Under the pieces are notes generated by a model that made no database searches, was not told the origin of the DNA, and was given only the letters and a program-made list of their open reading frames with translations. A stretch of DNA of 64,000 nucleotides from Pseudomonas taeanensis MS-3. GTDB lineage: Bacteria; Pseudomonadota; Gammaproteobacteria; Pseudomonadales; Pseudomonadaceae. The DNA lies in assembly GCF_000498575.2 (NCBI RefSeq), contig NZ_AWSQ01000001.1, positions 973,914 through 1,037,913 of the forward strand. The letters are read 5' to 3'. Shown here piece by piece: positions 1 to 10,946 of the stretch (the first letter of the stretch is position 1; each line of letters starts with the position of its first letter). The position numbers were made by a program, and so were the translations under genes.

Positions 1-1
1 C

Positions 2-253
<252 letters not shown>

Positions 254-271
254 TCCTGCCAGGACGATCTA

Positions 272-2470
272 ATGAATACCGAAGGACTCACCGATAGCGA
301 ACTGCTCGATCCCCAACCTGTCGTCGCCGACCTCGTGGTGGAAACTCAGCCGCCGGTCGAAGTGCCAACGCCGGCACCGCCGCTGGTCGTGCCAAACCTG
401 GACGACAGCAGCCTGTATATCCACCGTGAACTGTCCCAGCTGCAGTTCAACATCCGGGTGCTGGAGCAGGCGCTGGATGAGTCCTATCCATTATTGGAGC
501 GGCTGAAGTTCCTGCTGATCTTCTCCAGCAACCTCGACGAGTTTTTCGAGATTCGCGTTGCCGGCCTGAAAAAACAGATCAACTTCGCCCGCGAGCAGGC
601 GGGCGCCGACGGCCTGCAGCCGCACCAGGCGTTGGCGCGGATTTCCGAGCTGACCCACGAACAGGTCTCGCGCCAGTACGCCATTCTCAATGAGACCCTG
701 TTGCCAGAGCTGGAAAAGCATCAGGTGCGCTTCATCCGTCGGCGCCACTGGAACACCAAGCTGAAGAGCTGGGTGCGGCGCTATTTTCGCGACGAAATTG
801 CGCCGATCATCACCCCCATCGGCCTCGATCCGACCCACCCGTTCCCGCTGCTGGTGAACAAGAGCCTGAACTTCATCGTCGAGCTGGAAGGGGTCGACGC
901 CTTCGGGCGTGATTCCGGCCTGGCGATCATTCCGGCGCCGCGCTTGCTGCCGCGGATTATCCGGGTACCGGAAGAGGTCGGCGGAGCCGGGGATAACTAT
1001 GTGTTCCTCTCCTCGATGATCCACGCGCATGCCGACGACCTGTTCCAGGGCATGAAGGTCAAGGGCTGCTATCAGTTCCGCCTTACCCGTAACGCCGATC
1101 TATCGGTCGATACCGAAGATGTCGAGGACCTGGCCCGTGCCCTGCGCGGCGAGTTGTTCTCGCGGCGCTATGGCGATGCGGTGCGTTTGGAGGTAGTCGA
1201 CTCCTGCCCGAAGAATCTGTCGGATTATCTGCTCAAGCAGTTCGGTCTGGCCGAGACCGAGTTGTATCAGGTCAACGGCCCGGTCAACCTGACCCGGCTG
1301 TTCAGTATCACCGGCCTGGCCAGTCATCCGGAGCTGCAATATCTGCCGTTCACCCCGGTGATTCCCAAGTTACTGCAGAACAGCGAGAACATCTTCAGCG
1401 TAATCAGCAAGCAGGACATCCTCCTGCTGCACCCCTTTGAGTCATTTACTCCGGTGGTCGACCTGCTGCGCCAAGCGGCGAAAGATCCGCACGTGCTGGC
1501 GATCAAGCAGACCCTGTACCGCTCCGGGGTCAACTCGGAAATTGTCGACGCCCTGGTGGAAGCCGCGCGCAACGGCAAGGAGGTCACTGCGGTGATCGAG
1601 TTGCGCGCACGCTTCGACGAGGAGTCCAACCTGGCCCTGGCCAGTCGCCTGCAGGCGGCGGGTGCGGTGGTGATCTACGGTGTGGTCGGCTTCAAGACCC
1701 ACGCCAAGATGATGTTGATCCTGCGCCGCGAGAACGGCGATATCGTCCGCTACGCGCACCTCGGCACCGGCAACTACCACGCTGGCAACGCTCGCCTGTA
1801 CACCGATTACAGCCTGCTCACCGCCGACGTGGCACTGGGCGAGGACGTGTCGAAAATGTTCAGTCAGCTGATCGGCATGGGCAAGACCCTGCGCATGAAG
1901 AAGCTGCTGCATGCGCCCTTCACCCTGAAGAAGACCCTGCTCGACCTGATCGCCCGCGAGACTCACCTGGCCAGCGAAGGCAAGCCGGCGCACATCATCG
2001 CCAAGTTCAACTCACTGACCGACGCGAAGATAATTCGCGCCTTGTACAAGGCCAGTCAGACCGGGGTGAAGATCGACCTGGTGGTGCGCGGCATGTGTTG
2101 CCTGCGCCCAGGTATCCCGGGGGTGTCGCACAATATCCAGGTGCGCTCGATCATCGGCCGCTTCCTCGAGCATACGCGGGTGTTCTACTTCCTCAGCGAG
2201 GGCGAGGAGAAGATCTATATGTCGAGTGCCGACTGGATGGAGCGCAACCTCGACAAGCGGGTCGAGACCGGCTTCCCGGTAGAAGGCAAGAAACTGATTC
2301 TGCGAGTGAAGAAGGAGCTGGATGCCTACCTGACGGATAACACCCACAGTTGGATCTTGCAGCCCGATGGCCGTTACCTGCGTAGTAGCCCAACCGGCAA
2401 CCAGCATCCACGCAGTGCCCAGGCGGGGCTGCTGGACAAGCTGACGGTGCCGTTGGTCAGCGCACGCTGA
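272..2470 (+). CDS. ppk1: Polyphosphate kinase 1
   Basis: 732 aa, a normal PPK1 length apart from a proline-rich N-terminal extension of about 45 residues. PPK1 reversibly polymerises the gamma phosphate of ATP into inorganic polyphosphate. The N domain starts near residue 50 ([14 protein letters not shown]), followed by the head domain and two phospholipase D-like C domains. The signature [19 protein letters not shown] is near residue 497 and a second conserved histidine lies in [10 protein letters not shown] near residue 632; histidines in these motifs are the catalytic ones in the family. It follows hemB closely and overlaps the convergent exopolyphosphatase gene by 14 bases, so the synthetic and degradative enzymes meet tail to tail. 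Confidence 0.97.
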   Translation: MNTEGLTDSELLDPQPVVADLVVETQPPVEVPTPAPPLVVPNLDDSSLYIHRELSQLQFNIRVLEQALDESYPLLERLKFLLIFSSNLDEFFEIRVAGLKKQINFAREQAGADGLQPHQALARISELTHEQVSRQYAILNETLLPELEKHQVRFIRRRHWNTKLKSWVRRYFRDEIAPIITPIGLDPTHPFPLLVNKSLNFIVELEGVDAFGRDSGLAIIPAPRLLPRIIRVPEEVGGAGDNYVFLSSMIHAHADDLFQGMKVKGCYQFRLTRNADLSVDTEDVEDLARALRGELFSRRYGDAVRLEVVDSCPKNLSDYLLKQFGLAETELYQVNGPVNLTRLFSITGLASHPELQYLPFTPVIPKLLQNSENIFSVISKQDILLLHPFESFTPVVDLLRQAAKDPHVLAIKQTLYRSGVNSEIVDALVEAARNGKEVTAVIELRARFDEESNLALASRLQAAGAVVIYGVVGFKTHAKMMLILRRENGDIVRYAHLGTGNYHAGNARLYTDYSLLTADVALGEDVSKMFSQLIGMGKTLRMKKLLHAPFTLKKTLLDLIARETHLASEGKPAHIIAKFNSLTDAKIIRALYKASQTGVKIDLVVRGMCCLRPGIPGVSHNIQVRSIIGRFLEHTRVFYFLSEGEEKIYMSSADWMERNLDKRVETGFPVEGKKLILRVKKELDAYLTDNTHSWILQPDGRYLRSSPTGNQHPRSAQAGLLDKLTVPLVSAR

Positions 2471-3959
2471 GTACTATGCCGACTCTTTTGAGCCATTCCG
2501 CTTCCTGAGTGAAGTCTGCCTGGGTCAGCGGGTTGGTTTCCAGCCAGCCTTCCGGGAAGCGGATTTCCAGGTGCTGTCCGCTCGCCTGCAGGCGCACCAT
2601 GGGAGACTCCTGACTGCCGCGGATGTGGTGGAACAGAATGGCGAAGCGCAGCAGCACGCACAGGCGGATCAGCTTGAGGCCGTCTTTGCCGAATTCGCCG
2701 AGTTTGTCCTTGGGAATATTGCGCCGATGACCGCGCACCAGCAGCGCCAGCATCTGTTGATCCTGACGCGAGAAACCAGCCAGGTCGGAGTGTTCGATCA
2801 GGTAGGCGCCGTGCTTGTGGTACTGGTAGTGGGCGATGTCCAGACCGATTTCGTGCACCCGCGCCGCCCATACCAGCAATTCGCGGTGCCACTCATCGTC
2901 CAGTTGCCAGCTATCTGCAACCTGCTCCAGCGCTTCCAGGGCCTTGGCTTCGACGCGTGCCGCCTGTTCCAGGTCGACGTGGTAGCGCTCCAGCAGCGCG
3001 CTCAGGGTGCGCTCGCGCACGTCCTCGTGGTGATGGCGGCCGAGCAGGTCATACAGCACACCTTCGCGTAAGGCGCCTTCGGAGTGGCTCATGCGGCTGA
3101 TCTCGCAGGCATCGAAAATAGCCTCGAGAATCGCCAGTCCGGCAGGGAAGATCGCCCGGCGATCCGGTTTGATGCCCTCGAGATCGAGTTTATCCGTCTC
3201 GCCGAGCTTGAAGATCTTGCGTTTCAGCCAGGCCAGACCCTGCGGCGTCACCTCACCGTTGCCATGGCCGGCTGCCTTGGTGGCGAGGCCGATGGCCTTG
3301 ATGGTGCCGGAGGCACCGACCGCATCCTGCCAGCCGATTCGTCGCAGGGCGTGTTCGATGCCCATCAGTTCCAGGCGCGCCGCAGTGTAGGCCTGGGCGT
3401 AACGCGCCGGGGTGATCTTGCCGTCCTTGAAAAAACGCTGGGTGTAGCCCACACAGCCCATCTGCAGGCTTTCGCGCAGCAGCGGCTCAAAGCGTTGGCC
3501 GATGATGAACTCGGTGCTGCCGCCGCCGATATCGGCCACCAGGCGCTTGCCCGGGGTATCGGCGATGCTGTGCGAGACGCCGAGGTAGATCAGCCGCGCT
3601 TCTTCGCGACCGGAGATGACCTCCACCTGATGTCCCAATAGTTCTTCGGCGCGGCGGATGAATTCACCGCGGTTGCGTGCCTCGCGCAGGGCATTGGTGC
3701 CGACGATGCGCAGTGCGCCCTCGGGCAAGCGGGCAGTCAGCTGGGCGAAGCGGCGCAAGCAGTCAAGACCGCGTTGCATGGCTTCTTCGCTGAGCAGGCG
3801 TTGCTCGTCGATACCGGCAGCCAACTGCACTTTGTCGCCCAGGCGTTCGAGAATGCGAATCTCGCCATGGTCGGCTTTGGCCAGGACCATGTGGAAGCTG
3901 TTGGAGCCCAGATCGATGGCGGCAATCAATGGCAATGACTCGGCAGGGGTATGCGTCAT
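2457..3959 (-). CDS. ppx: Exopolyphosphatase
   Basis: 500 aa from the chosen ATG ([11 protein letters not shown]). A longer frame opens upstream at 4019, but the extra 20 residues do not resemble the family. Ppx/GppA proteins are ASKHA-fold phosphatases; the phosphate-1 motif [14 protein letters not shown] is at residues 13-26, the second glycine-rich loop is [14 protein letters not shown], and an HD-like helical region makes up the C-terminal half. It removes terminal phosphates from polyphosphate. The 3' end overlaps ppk1 by 14 bases in convergent orientation, so strong transcription of either gene would run antisense into the other unless stopped; I see no hairpin at the junction. Confidence 0.95.
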   Translation of the reverse strand: MTHTPAESLPLIAAIDLGSNSFHMVLAKADHGEIRILERLGDKVQLAAGIDEQRLLSEEAMQRGLDCLRRFAQLTARLPEGALRIVGTNALREARNRGEFIRRAEELLGHQVEVISGREEARLIYLGVSHSIADTPGKRLVADIGGGSTEFIIGQRFEPLLRESLQMGCVGYTQRFFKDGKITPARYAQAYTAARLELMGIEHALRRIGWQDAVGASGTIKAIGLATKAAGHGNGEVTPQGLAWLKRKIFKLGETDKLDLEGIKPDRRAIFPAGLAILEAIFDACEISRMSHSEGALREGVLYDLLGRHHHEDVRERTLSALLERYHVDLEQAARVEAKALEALEQVADSWQLDDEWHRELLVWAARVHEIGLDIAHYQYHKHGAYLIEHSDLAGFSRQDQQMLALLVRGHRRNIPKDKLGEFGKDGLKLIRLCVLLRFAILFHHIRGSQESPMVRLQASGQHLEIRFPEGWLETNPLTQADFTQEAEWLKRVGIVLSVR

Positions 3960-4283
3960 GGAGGTAAACGTCTCGATGTGGGACGCCGCCATCCTGCCAC
4001 GATAGGCCGGGCACGCCAACGCATAGTGATCCTGCTGTGCTCTCAGGACGCTCTGCGCTTAGGCGCGGACGCCTGCGATGCGGGCGTCGGTGCCCGGCGC
4101 AGGGCGTTGGCAATTCTCCTGGGCTGTGGTCATTCGGCACTTTATCCGTTGGCCGACCTTGCGTACGGAGCCGCTATTTGCTGTGCTCTGTGACTGGACT
4201 GCCGGAAAATTTTCTGAGGTCCATAGATAAGCTCAATAGTGTTTATCAATAGTGCTCACCTTCCTGTGCCGCCAAAGCCGGGC

Positions 4284-4289
4284 TATGAT
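4284..4289 (+). promoter_or_regulatory. Possible -10 element of trxA
   Basis: TATGAT lies 38 bases before the trxA ATG. No good -35 hexamer is seen at the expected distance, so this is only a weak sigma-70-type candidate. Confidence 0.3.
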
Positions 4290-4326
4290 GCCAGCCACTT
4301 TTTGCTTCCGAACACGGAGACTTTCC

Positions 4327-4653
4327 ATGAGCGAACTCATCACCAATGTCAGCGATGCCAGCTTCGACGAAGATGTGATCCAGGCCGATGGCCCGGTTCT
4401 GGTCGACTATTGGGCTGAGTGGTGCGGCCCATGCAAGATGATTGCGCCGGTTCTCGACGAAATTGCCCAGACATACCAAGGCAAGCTGAAAATTTGTAAG
4501 TTGAATATCGACGAAAACCAGGACACCCCGCCGAAGTACGGCGTGCGTGGCATCCCGACCCTGATGCTGTTCAAGAACGGTAACGTTGAGGCGACCAAGG
4601 TGGGTGCACTGTCCAAGTCGCAACTGACGGCTTTCCTCGACAGCAATATCTGA
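4327..4653 (+). CDS. trxA: Thioredoxin 1
   Basis: 108 aa, the standard length. The active-site motif WCGPC is at residues 32-36 and the cis-proline in GIPTLMLF is near residue 75. Cytoplasmic thiol-disulfide reductant for ribonucleotide reductase and many other proteins. The start MSELITNV is chosen because it matches the family and has an AGACTTTCC leader just upstream; a longer open frame from 4252 adds non-homologous residues. A clear terminator follows 16 bases after the stop, and rho comes next on the same strand, as in many gammaproteobacteria. Confidence 0.97.
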   Translation: MSELITNVSDASFDEDVIQADGPVLVDYWAEWCGPCKMIAPVLDEIAQTYQGKLKICKLNIDENQDTPPKYGVRGIPTLMLFKNGNVEATKVGALSKSQLTAFLDSNI

Positions 4654-4669
4654 GTGGCTGTGATTAATA

Positions 4670-4698
4670 AAAAGCCTCGCCAATAGCGGGGCTTTTTT
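4670..4698 (+). terminator. Rho-independent terminator of trxA
   Basis: Arms AAAAGCCTCGC and GCGGGGCTTTT pair over 11 positions (one G-U) around the loop CAATA and end in a run of six T. It separates trxA from the long rho leader. Confidence 0.9.
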
Positions 4699-4901
4699 CT
4701 GCATGAAGGCTAGACGCCTTCGTCAAGCCGGTGTTACATTCGGCCTCGCTGTATTTTCTATGCAGCCCTCTGCAAGCCGTTGTCGCCGCATTCCTACTCG
4801 AATACTTCGCTACACCAGCAGGCGATCCAGTCGCCTTGTTTAGCGGCGCGGCCTCCCAAGCGAATAGCTTATTCTCCCTCCTTCATGATTACGTCATTCC
4901 T

Positions 4902-6161
<1,260 letters not shown>

Positions 6162-6194
6162 GGCAGATCTACTGCGCTTCGGTGATGCTGCGTT

Positions 6195-6251
6195 AAAAGC
6201 AGGCTCAGATGCTCATGTACAAAAGTACACTCCGCTTCTTCGCCTGCTTTT
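6195..6251. repeat. Intergenic inverted-repeat element (REP-like)
   Basis: Arms AAAAGCAGGC (6195-6204) and GCCTGCTTTT (6242-6251) flank an inner GTAC-AAAA-GTAC hairpin. The sequence around it resembles a dispersed intergenic repeat that I remember from Pseudomonas chromosomes. It lies between rho and its probable terminator. Confidence 0.5.
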
Positions 6252-6299
6252 GCCTTGCCTGACCTTCGCTCGCTACGCTCTTTGGTTAGTGTTAAGCCA

Positions 6300-6326
6300 C
6301 AAAGGCCGGGGAAACCCGGCTTTTGT
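6300..6326 (+). terminator. Probable terminator of rho
   Basis: GCCGGG-GAAA-CCCGGC stem-loop extended by a G-U and A-T pairs, followed by a short T run. It is 140 bases after the rho stop and about 90 bases before ubiD. Confidence 0.75.
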
Positions 6327-6415
6327 GTATCTGCACTTCGCTTGAATCTTCAGCATGACCGACTTCGGCGCTAAACTTTGCGTCTCGACTGGTATGCCCG
6401 ACACGAGGCTTTTGC

Positions 6416-7882
6416 ATGCAGTATCGCGATCTGCGCGATTTTATCCGTGGCCTGGAACAGCGCGGCGAGCTCAAACGCATTCAAACAGCGGTCTCTCCGG
6501 TGTTGGAAATGACCGAGATCTGCGACCGCACCCTGCGCAAGGGCGGCCCGGCCTTGTTGTTCGAAAACCCCACGGGCTTCGACATGCCGGTACTCGGCAA
6601 CCTGTTCGGCACGCCGCAGCGGGTGGCGCTGGGCATGGGCGCGGAAGCGGTCAGTGAACTGCGCGAGATCGGCAAGCTGCTGGCCTTCCTCAAGGAGCCG
6701 GAGCCGCCGAAAGGCCTGAGAGACGCCTGGTCCAAGCTGCCGATCTTCAAGAAGGTCCTGGCCATGGCGCCCAAGGTGCTGAAGGACGCGCCGTGCCAGG
6801 AAGTGATCGAGGAGGGCGACGACGTCGACCTGGGCAAGCTGCCGGTACAGACTTGCTGGCCCGGCGATGTCGCGCCGCTGATCACCTGGGGTCTGACCGT
6901 GACCAAGGGCCCGAACAAGGAGCGGCAGAACCTCGGTATCTACCGCCAGCAGGTGATCGGTCGCAACAAGCTGATCATGCGCTGGTTGAGCCACCGCGGT
7001 GGCGCCCTGGATTTTCGTGACTGGTGCGAGAAGTTTCCGGATCGCCCCTACCCGGTGGCCGTGGCCCTGGGCGCCGATCCGGCGACCATTCTCGGCGCGG
7101 TCACGCCGGTGCCGGACAGCCTGTCCGAATATGCCTTTGCCGGCCTGCTGCGTGGCAACAAGACCGAACTGGTGAAGTGCCGCGGCAGCGAGCTGCAGGT
7201 TCCGGCCAGCGCCGAGATCGTCCTGGAAGGGGTGATCCATCCCGGCGAGATGGCCGATGAAGGTCCCTATGGCGACCACACCGGCTATTACAACGAGGTC
7301 GATCGCTTCCCGGTGTTCACCGTCGAGCGCATCACCCGTCGGCAAAAACCGATTTACCACAGCACGTACACCGGTCGGCCACCGGATGAGCCGGCAATCC
7401 TCGGCGTGGCGCTGAACGAAGTATTCGTGCCGATCCTGCAGAAGCAGTTTCCCGAGATCACCGACTTCTACCTGCCGCCGGAAGGCTGCTCGTACCGCAT
7501 GGCGGTGGTGACTATCAAGAAGCAGTACCCGGGCCATGCCAAGCGGGTGATGCTCGGGGTCTGGTCGTTTCTGCGACAGTTCATGTACACCAAGTTCGTT
7601 ATCGTCACCGATGACGACGTCAATGCGCGCGACTGGAACGACGTGGTCTGGGCCATCACCACGCGCATGGACCCCAAGCGCGATACGGTGTTGATCGACA
7701 ATACCCCGATCGACTACCTGGATTTCGCCTCACCGGTCTCGGGGCTAGGCTCCAAGATGGGGTTGGATGCCACCCATAAGTGGCCGGGCGAGACCAGCCG
7801 GGAATGGGGCCGCGTCATCGTCCAGGACGAAGCGGTCAAGCGCCGTGTCGATGAGCTGTGGCAAGAGTTAGGAATCGATTGA
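6416..7882 (+). CDS. ubiD: UbiD-family 4-hydroxy-3-polyprenylbenzoate decarboxylase
   Basis: 488 aa, the usual length. UbiD removes the carboxylate of the polyprenylated hydroxybenzoate in ubiquinone synthesis, using the prenylated flavin made by UbiX. Family features seen: the N-terminal [22 protein letters not shown], a flavin/Mn-binding segment [19 protein letters not shown] near residue 175, and the acidic [15 protein letters not shown] near residue 280, which carries conserved catalytic Glu/Asp. The ATG has CGAGG 8-12 bases upstream. The stop overlaps the start of the next gene (TGATG), so the ferredoxin-reductase-like protein downstream is translationally coupled. Confidence 0.95.
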   Translation: MQYRDLRDFIRGLEQRGELKRIQTAVSPVLEMTEICDRTLRKGGPALLFENPTGFDMPVLGNLFGTPQRVALGMGAEAVSELREIGKLLAFLKEPEPPKGLRDAWSKLPIFKKVLAMAPKVLKDAPCQEVIEEGDDVDLGKLPVQTCWPGDVAPLITWGLTVTKGPNKERQNLGIYRQQVIGRNKLIMRWLSHRGGALDFRDWCEKFPDRPYPVAVALGADPATILGAVTPVPDSLSEYAFAGLLRGNKTELVKCRGSELQVPASAEIVLEGVIHPGEMADEGPYGDHTGYYNEVDRFPVFTVERITRRQKPIYHSTYTGRPPDEPAILGVALNEVFVPILQKQFPEITDFYLPPEGCSYRMAVVTIKKQYPGHAKRVMLGVWSFLRQFMYTKFVIVTDDDVNARDWNDVVWAITTRMDPKRDTVLIDNTPIDYLDFASPVSGLGSKMGLDATHKWPGETSREWGRVIVQDEAVKRRVDELWQELGID

Positions 7883-8850
7883 TGCAAGTTACCTTACAAC
7901 CCTCGGGTGCCGTGTTGGCGATGTTGCCCGGTGAACGCATCCTCGATGCAGCGCGGCGCCAGGGCTTCGACTGCCCGCAGGCCTGTCGCAACGGCAACTG
8001 CCATATCTGTGCGGCGTTGCTGCTCGAAGGGCGTGTACAGCAGAGCGGTATGGCTATTGAGCATGGTGAGCTGTTTACCTGCCTGGCCGAGCCGCTGGAA
8101 GACTGCGTGGTGCATTGGGACGGCGTACTGGCACCGGGAGAGTTGCCGGTGCGGGAGTTGGCGTGCCAACTGCTCGAATGCGTCGAAGTCGGTGGCGATG
8201 TCTGGCGTGTGCGTCTGCACGCGCCGGCCGGTAAGCTGCCGCGCTACCACGCCGGACAGTACCTGCTGTTGCAGCGCGAGGACGGCGAGTTTTCGGCGTT
8301 TTCCCTGGCCTCGGCGCCGCATGCCGGGCGCGAGCTGGAGCTGCATATCCTGGCGCGCGACGCGTCGTCTCTGGCGCTGCTCGACTTCCTCCGTCGCCAA
8401 GGCTTCGCGCGCGTGCAACTGCCGTTCGGCGATACGCACCTGGCCGAATTGCCAGACGGTCCACTGGTCTTGATCGCCGCCGGTACCGGTATGGCGCAGA
8501 TGAACAGCCTGATCGAGCATTGCCGGGTTAGCGGATTCGCCCATCCCGTGCACTTGTACTGGGGGGTGCGGCGCCCGGACGATTTCTACCAGTTGCCGAA
8601 CTGGAGCGAATGGCAGCAGTTGACCAACCTCTCGCTGCACCGGGTAGTCAGCGAGGCCTGTGTCTGGGAGGGACGCTGTGGTCTGTTGCATGAGGCGGTA
8701 AGTGCCGACTTTGCCGACCTCAGTGCGTTGCATGTTTACGCCAGCGGCTCGCCGTCAATGATCTATGCCACTCTGGATGCTCTGGTCGAGGCCGGTATGG
8801 ATGCACATCAGATGCGCGCCGATGTCTTCGCCTACGCGCCGCGCCAGTAA
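7882..8850 (+). CDS. 2Fe-2S ferredoxin/NAD(P)H-flavin reductase-like oxidoreductase
   Basis: 322 aa from the ATG that overlaps the ubiD stop. The N-terminal 90 residues are a plant-type ferredoxin domain with cluster ligands in CRNGNCHIC (Cys35, 40, 43) and a fourth Cys near 67. Then come an FAD-binding barrel (YHAGQYLLLQ...FSLASAP) and a NAD(P)-binding Rossmann part (LIAAGTGMAQMNSLIEH). Similar proteins are annotated as CDP-6-deoxy-glucoseen reductase or Fre-like. Coupling to ubiD suggests electron supply to flavin chemistry, possibly linked to the UbiD/UbiX system; that role is inferred from position only. Confidence 0.85.
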   Translation: MQVTLQPSGAVLAMLPGERILDAARRQGFDCPQACRNGNCHICAALLLEGRVQQSGMAIEHGELFTCLAEPLEDCVVHWDGVLAPGELPVRELACQLLECVEVGGDVWRVRLHAPAGKLPRYHAGQYLLLQREDGEFSAFSLASAPHAGRELELHILARDASSLALLDFLRRQGFARVQLPFGDTHLAELPDGPLVLIAAGTGMAQMNSLIEHCRVSGFAHPVHLYWGVRRPDDFYQLPNWSEWQQLTNLSLHRVVSEACVWEGRCGLLHEAVSADFADLSALHVYASGSPSMIYATLDALVEAGMDAHQMRADVFAYAPRQ

Positions 8851-9273
8851 CTGCTAGGGGTAGGCCGACTGGGTTGTCGCGTTGTGCAGCCCGAATTGCG
8901 CTTGTTCATCCCTGCTCGGCGCCGTTGAACAGCGGCGCCGACTCCTGGGGTTCGGGCATCCGCGCCTGAATTTATCGCGCTAAGCGGACGCACGCCCCAC
9001 TTCCTGACATAACACTCCGGCATAACGAACCCGTGACCAGAGCGTGCCCACCGTCGGCTGCTGTGTGATGGGGAAAAGTGTGCGCGGCATCGTGTTTTTC
9101 GCTATATGTGTATCGATCGATAAATAATTATTGAATCGACCAGAAGGCGGCTATAGGATCGTTTTTGCAGTAGGTAAGCTGCTGATCACAACCGTTACAT
9201 GCACCATGCTGGTGCCCTGCAGTTAATGGACGCTATCTAGTTGTGCGTGGAGTTCGCTGGAGGCATGGATGTT
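8851..9273. other. Long intergenic region before luxR-type gene
   Basis: About 420 bases without a supportable gene. It holds a perfect 9-bp GC hairpin (TCGGCGCCG arms at 8916-8924 and 8933-8941) with no T run, a 12-bp palindrome TATCGATCGATA (9111-9122) beside AATAATTATT (9123-9132), and an inverted repeat GCACCA-TGC-TGGTGC (9201-9215). The centre is AT-rich compared with the flanks, as expected for the promoter of the following regulator. Confidence 0.6.
9201..9215. promoter_or_regulatory. Inverted repeat upstream of luxR-type gene, possible operator
   Basis: Six-base arms GCACCA and TGGTGC around TGC, about 60 bases before the luxR-type ATG. It does not match the CTG-N10-CAG lux-box pattern, so the binding protein is unknown. 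Confidence 0.3.
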
Positions 9274-10026
9274 ATGGCTAGCACCTTCCACTCTCGTAAT
9301 GACTTGGTGAAACTGTTGGAGCTGGCACAGCTCTGTATCAAAGCCAGCAGCAACAGGGATGAAGTCGACCAGGTGATTGCCCTGGCGCGCAGTATCATTC
9401 CGTTCTCCTCCCTGGTTGTCTGCTTGAACAATATCCACACGCTCGACCTGAGCGAGAGCCGACAGCTGATCAATTACGGCTACAGCGAGGAATGGATCGA
9501 GCTGTATTTTCGCCGCTCCTTCCAGTTGCAGGACCCAGTGCTTTTGCAAGCGCAGTGCCAGGATCAGGCTTTTGTCTGGCAGGACAGTTTTGGTCGCAGC
9601 CAACAGCCCACGGCAGAGTTTCACAAGCTGTCGCGGGGCTTTCTGGGCAGCAATGGCTTGGCCTGTGCGGCGAATGGCCGGGGAAACAAGGGTTCGACCT
9701 TGATTTCCATGGTGCTGCCGGACAGTTTGCCGGCCGAGGAATATGTCGGGGCGCTGGATTACCTGGTGCCGCATCTGCACGAGATCTTCAACCGACCAGG
9801 CGAGCTGAATCGTTGCAGCCTGATGGCGCCCGATATATCCCGGCGTGAACTGGAAGTGTTGCAGTGGGCCAAGGAGGGCAAGAGCAATTGGGATATCTCG
9901 CATATCCTCAGTATTTCCGAGCGAACGGTGAAGTTTCACTTCGGCAATATCTTTCGCAAGCTCGACGTCATCAATCGCTCCCAGGCCATCGCCAAGGCCA
10001 TGCACTATGGCGTGCTGACTTTTTAG
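9274..10026 (+). CDS. LuxR-family quorum-sensing transcriptional regulator
   Basis: 250 aa from ATG 9274, which has GGAGG 10 bases upstream; an ATG at 9265 is too close to that site. The N-terminal half fits an autoinducer-binding domain. The residues typical of acyl-homoserine-lactone receptors are present in order and spacing: Trp74, Tyr78, Asp87-Pro88, Trp102 and a Gly near 128. A GerE-type helix-turn-helix follows (residues 187-248, with SRRELEVLQWAKEGKS and ISERTVKFHFGNIFRKL). It faces a LuxI-type synthase gene 145 bases away, the usual context for a matched pair. The family binds ligand and then DNA at dyad lux boxes. Ligand identity cannot be read from the sequence. Confidence 0.85.
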   Translation: MASTFHSRNDLVKLLELAQLCIKASSNRDEVDQVIALARSIIPFSSLVVCLNNIHTLDLSESRQLINYGYSEEWIELYFRRSFQLQDPVLLQAQCQDQAFVWQDSFGRSQQPTAEFHKLSRGFLGSNGLACAANGRGNKGSTLISMVLPDSLPAEEYVGALDYLVPHLHEIFNRPGELNRCSLMAPDISRRELEVLQWAKEGKSNWDISHILSISERTVKFHFGNIFRKLDVINRSQAIAKAMHYGVLTF

Positions 10027-10171
10027 GCGACGAGGCGAGCGAGACCTAAACATTGCCGCATGCTGCATCTGCGCCGGGTACACATGAGCATTAGTGCGGG
10101 GTTCATTTCGAGTCTGTAGCAAACGCTTTGAGGTTGGTGTACGCCGCTCAAGGCCAGGGTGTAATCGCCGG

Positions 10172-10786
10172 CTAGCCGAGCGCCTGCAACGGTTGATCGC
10201 TATAGAAGGGGTCGGCGTAGTTGAGGAAGGCGTGCAGGTCGATGCGTACGGCCAGGGTCTCTACGCCGTCAGGCATCCGTACGATCGGCCCCAGTCGGGT
10301 GCAGGGCAAGCCTTTACTCAGCAACAGGCGATAAATCGGCTCGGCGACCACTACCCACCAATAGCGCACCGCGCTCTGCTGCGAGTGCTGCACCAGTCCC
10401 TTGATCAGCAGGTCGAACACGCCGAAGCGCCCGAGCATCCGTCGCCCCCGGTATTCGCGTGCGACGGCCAGGCGCGAGACCTCCATGCTGTTGCAGCACA
10501 CCGCTGCCTGCTGGTGCGGGTCGAGCAGGAAGTCGAAGCATTGCTGCAACATCCAGGGCGCACCTTGTGGGGTGATGCGCAGATAGCCGGCGGCATGCCA
10601 GCCATGACTGACGGCCACATGCACGCTGTCGGCGTCGAAGCTGTCGTGTTCCAGCCCTGTGGCACTCTCGCGTACCCAGCGCAGTTCGCGAGCGAAAACG
10701 GCCTCGCGCAGACGCTGAAACGCGTGCAGGTTGGGCAACTCCCGACCCAGGGTCAGCAGCGGTGGGATGGGGCGGCTTTCGCGCAT
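10172..10786 (-). CDS. LuxI-type autoinducer synthase
   Basis: 204 aa from ATG 10786 (GAGAGG about 12 bases upstream); an upstream extension to 10888 lacks homology. The residues that define acyl-homoserine-lactone synthases appear with family spacing: Arg27, Phe31, Trp37, Glu46, Asp48, Asp51, Arg70, then PWML...F at 77-84 and EVSRLAV (Glu102, Arg105). These match the LuxI positions R24, F28, W34, E43, D45, D48 and E97/R100 with a constant offset of three to five. The protein would join an acyl group to S-adenosylmethionine to make a diffusible signal. The related FeeM/exosortase-associated acyltransferases share part of this pattern and are the main alternative. It converges on the luxR-type gene and ends the minus-strand array. 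Confidence 0.75.
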   Translation of the reverse strand: MRESRPIPPLLTLGRELPNLHAFQRLREAVFARELRWVRESATGLEHDSFDADSVHVAVSHGWHAAGYLRITPQGAPWMLQQCFDFLLDPHQQAAVCCNSMEVSRLAVAREYRGRRMLGRFGVFDLLIKGLVQHSQQSAVRYWWVVVAEPIYRLLLSKGLPCTRLGPIVRMPDGVETLAVRIDLHAFLNYADPFYSDQPLQALG

Positions 10787-10850
10787 AACCCAGGCCTCTC
10801 GAAGTGTGGCGATTGGAGGGGGCACTGTAGGAGAGGGGCGGTCTGCCGGC

Positions 10851-10870
10851 AGCTGTCTGAAAGGGCAGTT
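10851..10870. promoter_or_regulatory. lux-box-like element upstream of the autoinducer synthase
   Basis: AGCTGTCTGAAAGGGCAGTT has the CTG-N10-CAG core of lux/las boxes; five of ten dyad positions match. It lies 64 bases before the synthase ATG, a suitable place for LuxR activation. The match is imperfect. Confidence 0.4.
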
Positions 10871-10946
10871 GGCGAGGGGGCGTGCCACGGGGGTAGGCGA
10901 CGACCGGCAGGCCGTCGCCTTCGCTGTGCAGGCGTTAGCAGTCGCG

